The translations under genes and the position numbers were made by a program. DNA of 64,000 bases from Aliivibrio sp. S4MY1 (GTDB lineage: Bacteria; Pseudomonadota; Gammaproteobacteria; Enterobacterales; Vibrionaceae): the NCBI RefSeq assembly GCF_028765545.1, contig NZ_JARACP010000011.1, forward strand, positions 115,376 through 179,375. The letters are read 5' to 3'. Under the pieces are notes generated by a model. That model was not told the origin of the DNA, did no database searches, and saw nothing but the letters and a program-made list of their open reading frames with translations. The number at the start of each line of letters is the position of its first letter. The stretch's first letter is position 1. This document shows, piece by piece, positions 61,745 to 64,000 of this stretch.

Positions 61745-62128
61745 GAATGAGTATTTTATTTTTCGAGCTAAGCATATCCCCCACCATTTATTTTTTTTCG
61801 TCATACTTATCGCCATCAAGGTTGCCATCGATGCGTGCATACTAGGACAAGCTGAAATGCCGCTGCCTAAATAAACCGCTCCTTTTAAGGTAGCTTTCCC
61901 ACAACGTAACTTGGGTCTTTAGTGCCCATATTGTAATGTCACTACCATTATCGATTAATTGCTGATTTTGCTCATTAAGTAAATTCATAAATGGTTGAAA
62001 GTAATCATTGCCGCCATTAATTAAGTAATTATTGACACAATCAAGGTTAACGCACTGCAAAGTAAATAGATCCAACGGTCTTTATATAATGGTGTTTTTA
62101 TTTGGTCTATTACTTCTGCTTTTAACAT
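61745..62128 (-). pseudogene. Decayed PAP2-superfamily phosphatase gene
   Basis: On the minus strand an ATG at 62128 opens a 35-codon frame (MLKAEVIDQIKTPLYKDRWI, then a hydrophobic LLCSALTLIVSIIT) that stops at 62021. A second frame (61842-62075) overlaps it, and a third, from about 61880, reads KGAVYLGSGISACPSMHASM and ATLMAISM. G-I-S-A-x-P-S-M-H is the signature of PAP2-type membrane phosphatases and Aur1-like enzymes. The pieces lie in order in three frames and sum to well under a full gene, so this looks like a frameshifted and truncated remnant. Confidence 0.6.
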
Positions 62129-62196
62129 CTATATTACCTGAATTACGTTAATTTTGTGCATTATTACCTCCCTCAAAGACTTAACTCAATTTTTTG

Positions 62197-62212
62197 TGTG
62201 ATCTTTATCACG
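62197..62212 (+). promoter_or_regulatory. CRP-like site upstream of flp
   Basis: TGTGA-TCTTTA-TCACG matches 9 of 10 positions of the CRP core. It lies about 110 bp before the predicted flp transcription start. Confidence 0.55.
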
Positions 62213-62279
62213 TATCTGAATGGAATCTGAATGAGGTCTACATTAATGTCATGGAATTGTCATAGGGTGTGTCATTAAA

Positions 62280-62308
62280 TTGACGATGATGAGCTGTACG
62301 AATAATAT
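62280..62308 (+). promoter_or_regulatory. Predicted promoter of the Flp/Tad locus
   Basis: TTGACG, 17-bp spacer, TAATAT (5 of 6 and 4 of 6), about 45 bp before flp. Confidence 0.45.
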
Positions 62309-62354
62309 TCACCTTGTTCGCTTCGAACAGATATTAATCAATTAAGGATTTATT

Positions 62355-62576
62355 ATGTTAACTAAATTATTCGTAAAGTCTCAACTTGTTCTACAATCTT
62401 TTAAAAATGATGAGCGTGGCGTAACTGCAATTGAATATGCAATCATTGGTGTTTGTATTTCTGCAATCGTTCTTGTTGTATTTAACGGTACACTACGTGA
62501 TGCACTAGAAGGTGCAATGAGCACTATTTCTAGCAACATCGAAGCGGCAAACACAGCGTCAGGTAGCACTGAATGA
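62355..62576 (+). CDS. flp: Flp-family type IVb pilin
   Basis: A 73-residue prepilin. The leader ends in RG and cleavage by the prepilin peptidase is expected between G22 and V23 (RG-VTAIEYAIIG), with the Flp-typical E27-Y28 pair (+5, +6) at the head of one hydrophobic helix (IEYAIIGVCISAIVLVVF). The mature pilin would have 51 residues. AAGGA lies before the ATG. It opens a Tad locus whose next genes, a prepilin peptidase, cpaB and a secretin, follow in the standard order. Confidence 0.92.
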   Translation: MLTKLFVKSQLVLQSFKNDERGVTAIEYAIIGVCISAIVLVVFNGTLRDALEGAMSTISSNIEAANTASGSTE

Positions 62577-62592
62577 TAAATAATTAGAACTG

Positions 62593-63030
62593 ATGAAAAT
62601 ACAAACTTGGTTATTTTTTTTTATTTTAATTACCAATGTCTATATTGTTTTTCATGATGTTAAGAATAGAAAAATATCTAATAATGTCATTGTTTTAATC
62701 GTGTTGTCTGGATTTTTTTCTATTTTTATTAAAGGTGATTTAAGTTATTTTATTTCACCTTTAATAATCTTAATTGTCGGAATTGTTTTATTTAAAATTA
62801 ATTTGATAGCGGCAGGTGATATCAAATTATTCTCTGCGTTGGCATTAATGATCAAGCAAGAATATATTTTATTAGTTATTTGTATTTTTTTGTTTATTGG
62901 TGGGATACAAGCATATTGCCAATTCAGCATCTACAAATTAACAAATAATGAAAAATGGGTAAGTAGGGGCGTACCTTACGGTCTTGCTATCTGTACTGGT
63001 AGTGTATTTGGTATTCTTGCATCAATATAG
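62593..63030 (+). CDS. tadV: TadV/CpaA-type prepilin peptidase
   Basis: A 145-residue A24-family aspartic peptidase of the small type without the methyltransferase domain. Hydrophobic helices alternate with the two catalytic aspartates: D22 in FHDVKNRKISN and D77 in IAAGDIKLF (GxGD-type motif, here AAGD rather than GxGD). It should process the Flp prepilin encoded directly upstream. cpaB starts 7 bp after the stop. Confidence 0.88.
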   Translation: MKIQTWLFFFILITNVYIVFHDVKNRKISNNVIVLIVLSGFFSIFIKGDLSYFISPLIILIVGIVLFKINLIAAGDIKLFSALALMIKQEYILLVICIFLFIGGIQAYCQFSIYKLTNNEKWVSRGVPYGLAICTGSVFGILASI

Positions 63031-63037
63031 GTTAGTT

Positions 63038-63850
63038 ATGAAATCAAAAGTAATATTAGTATTGGCAATAATTACGATGTCAATTGGCCTTTATGGAATA
63101 CTTAATACACCCAAAATAGCTCCTACTCACTCATTAGCCCAAGAAGGTAATAGTGAGAAACTGGTACCAAGTGTTGTGGTGTGGGTTGCTAAAAATGATT
63201 TGCCTTTGGGGTCAAGATTAAAAAGAGAAGATCTTGAGATACAAAGGATTAGTCAAATTCAAGCCGATCGTATTGGATTGCTAAGTAATACAGAATTTGA
63301 TTTTAAAAATAAATTACTTATTAATAAAGATATATTATCAGGTGACTTCGTGACGTCTGAAGACGCCTTGTTTCCAGGGGATGAAGGATATTATAGTCTT
63401 ATTGTTGAAGAGGGTTATGTTCCATTTAATCTAACAATTGATCGTGCTGATATGCTTGGTGGGATTATTTCTACTGAAGATAATGTAGATGTAGTCTCTA
63501 TATCATCGCTAAAGCAAAATCTAGCAGACAGCAGTGGAATTGATGATATTACAACATTAAGAATGAAGCCACTTCTTACCAATGTTCGCGTTCTTGATAT
63601 AATACGAGAAGAAAAAGTTATTAATTTAACGAAAAATAAATATAAGTCAGAAGTGAAAATTGTTCTTCAATTAACACATAGAGAATTAGCAAAAATAATT
63701 ATTGCACAAAGAATATCAGAGATTGAAGTTTATAAATCAATTGGAGATAAATATTCAAGTGAGTTACATGCTGACTCAAGTGATGTTATTTCAATTCCGT
63801 CCTCTAAAAGCCATCGTATTACGAAGGCAATACAAGAGTTAAGAGGGTAA
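63038..63850 (+). CDS. cpaB: Flp pilus assembly protein CpaB/RcpC
   Basis: The 270-residue product starts at the ATG at 63038, with an N-terminal membrane anchor (VILVLAIITMSIGLYGIL), followed by a SAF-like domain (VVVWVAKNDLPLGSRLKREDLEIQ, here seen in part, and NKDILSGDFVTSEDAL) that is typical for CpaB. It is a periplasmic part of the Tad secretion machine thought to interact with the secretin. An in-frame longer start within tadV is unlikely. Confidence 0.85.
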   Translation: MKSKVILVLAIITMSIGLYGILNTPKIAPTHSLAQEGNSEKLVPSVVVWVAKNDLPLGSRLKREDLEIQRISQIQADRIGLLSNTEFDFKNKLLINKDILSGDFVTSEDALFPGDEGYYSLIVEEGYVPFNLTIDRADMLGGIISTEDNVDVVSISSLKQNLADSSGIDDITTLRMKPLLTNVRVLDIIREEKVINLTKNKYKSEVKIVLQLTHRELAKIIIAQRISEIEVYKSIGDKYSSELHADSSDVISIPSSKSHRITKAIQELRG

Positions 63851-63855
63851 TAAAG

Positions 63856-64000
63856 GTGAGTAATTTAACTAAAATCCTGGTCGTATTGAGTGCATTATTT
63901 TCGAATTTTGTTTTTTCTCAAGAGGTTGAAAATTTATCAGAAGGCAATGCTAAAAGCGTAACCATGAACTCTGATATTTCCTCTGTTTTTATATCTAACC
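63856..64000 (+). CDS. rcpA: Secretin RcpA/CpaC, N-terminal part
   Basis: A GTG at 63856 behind AAAGG opens a frame that runs off the window. It begins with a signal peptide (NLTKILVVLSALFSNFVFSQ). The next residues, GNAKSVTMNSDISSVFISN, resemble the start of the pilus secretin N domain (consensus G-x-A-x-x-V-x-L then V-F-V-x-D/N). Order after cpaB supports the outer-membrane secretin. Only 48 codons are visible. Confidence 0.7.
   Translation, partial: MSNLTKILVVLSALFSNFVFSQEVENLSEGNAKSVTMNSDISSVFISN

Overview
The window is about 64 kb of chromosomal DNA from a marine gammaproteobacterium of the Vibrionaceae, most like Aliivibrio (Vibrio) fischeri or a close relative. This rests on gene content and order (VpsR-like regulator - mutH - rppH - ptsP - TSUP transporter - lgt - thyA - nptA - nhaR - hlyU - rpsT - murJ - ribF - ileS - lspA - fkpB - ispH), an OmpU-type porin beside dacB and greA, a low-GC composition and AT-rich intergenic spaces. 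Naming is by recalled similarity to E. coli and V. cholerae proteins; no database search was possible. Most of the window is conserved core genome, and I see no phage, insertion sequence, CRISPR array or defence island.

Layout. 1-7.3 kb: end of a sigma-54 activator, mutH, a 600-bp spacer with DnaA-box-like sites, then the rppH-ptsP-TSUP-lgt-thyA run. 7.3-10.6 kb: Na/phosphate cotransporter, nhaR, hlyU, rpsT. 10.8-19.2 kb: murJ, ribF, ileS, lspA, fkpB, ispH, dapB (envelope, cofactor and isoprenoid genes). 19.2-24.2 kb: carAB with a long T-rich leader region. 24.2-26.9 kb: dacB and ompU on the minus strand. 27.3-34 kb: greA, yhbY, rlmE-ftsH, folP-glmM-secG and two tRNA genes. 34-44.4 kb: the rimP-nusA-infB-rbfA-truB-rpsO-pnp-nlpI information-processing cluster with several RNA structures. 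44.4-49.8 kb: ubiUV and ubiT (oxygen-independent ubiquinone synthesis), separated by a broken GGDEF-EAL gene. 49.9-53.5 kb: holD-rimI, prfC, a 37-codon gene and yjjV. 53.6-59.9 kb: nucleoside uptake and catabolism (nupC, xapX, deoC, deoA, deoB, deoD). 60-61.7 kb: divergent ytjB and serB. 61.7-64 kb: a decayed PAP2-type gene and the start of a Flp/Tad type IVb pilus locus (flp, prepilin peptidase, cpaB, start of the secretin), cut by the window edge.

The most rewarding unexplained items are small: a second, synonymously diverged copy of the last ten codons of rlmE just after its stop codon; the broken GGDEF-EAL gene inside the ubi region; the decayed PAP2 gene beside the Tad locus; paired Pho-box-like direct repeats between nptA and nhaR; dyads upstream of deoC; paired CRP-like sites in front of nupC and one in front of flp; and strong RNA hairpins before pnp, rbfA, rimP and greA. 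I did not find a convincing new multi-gene system.
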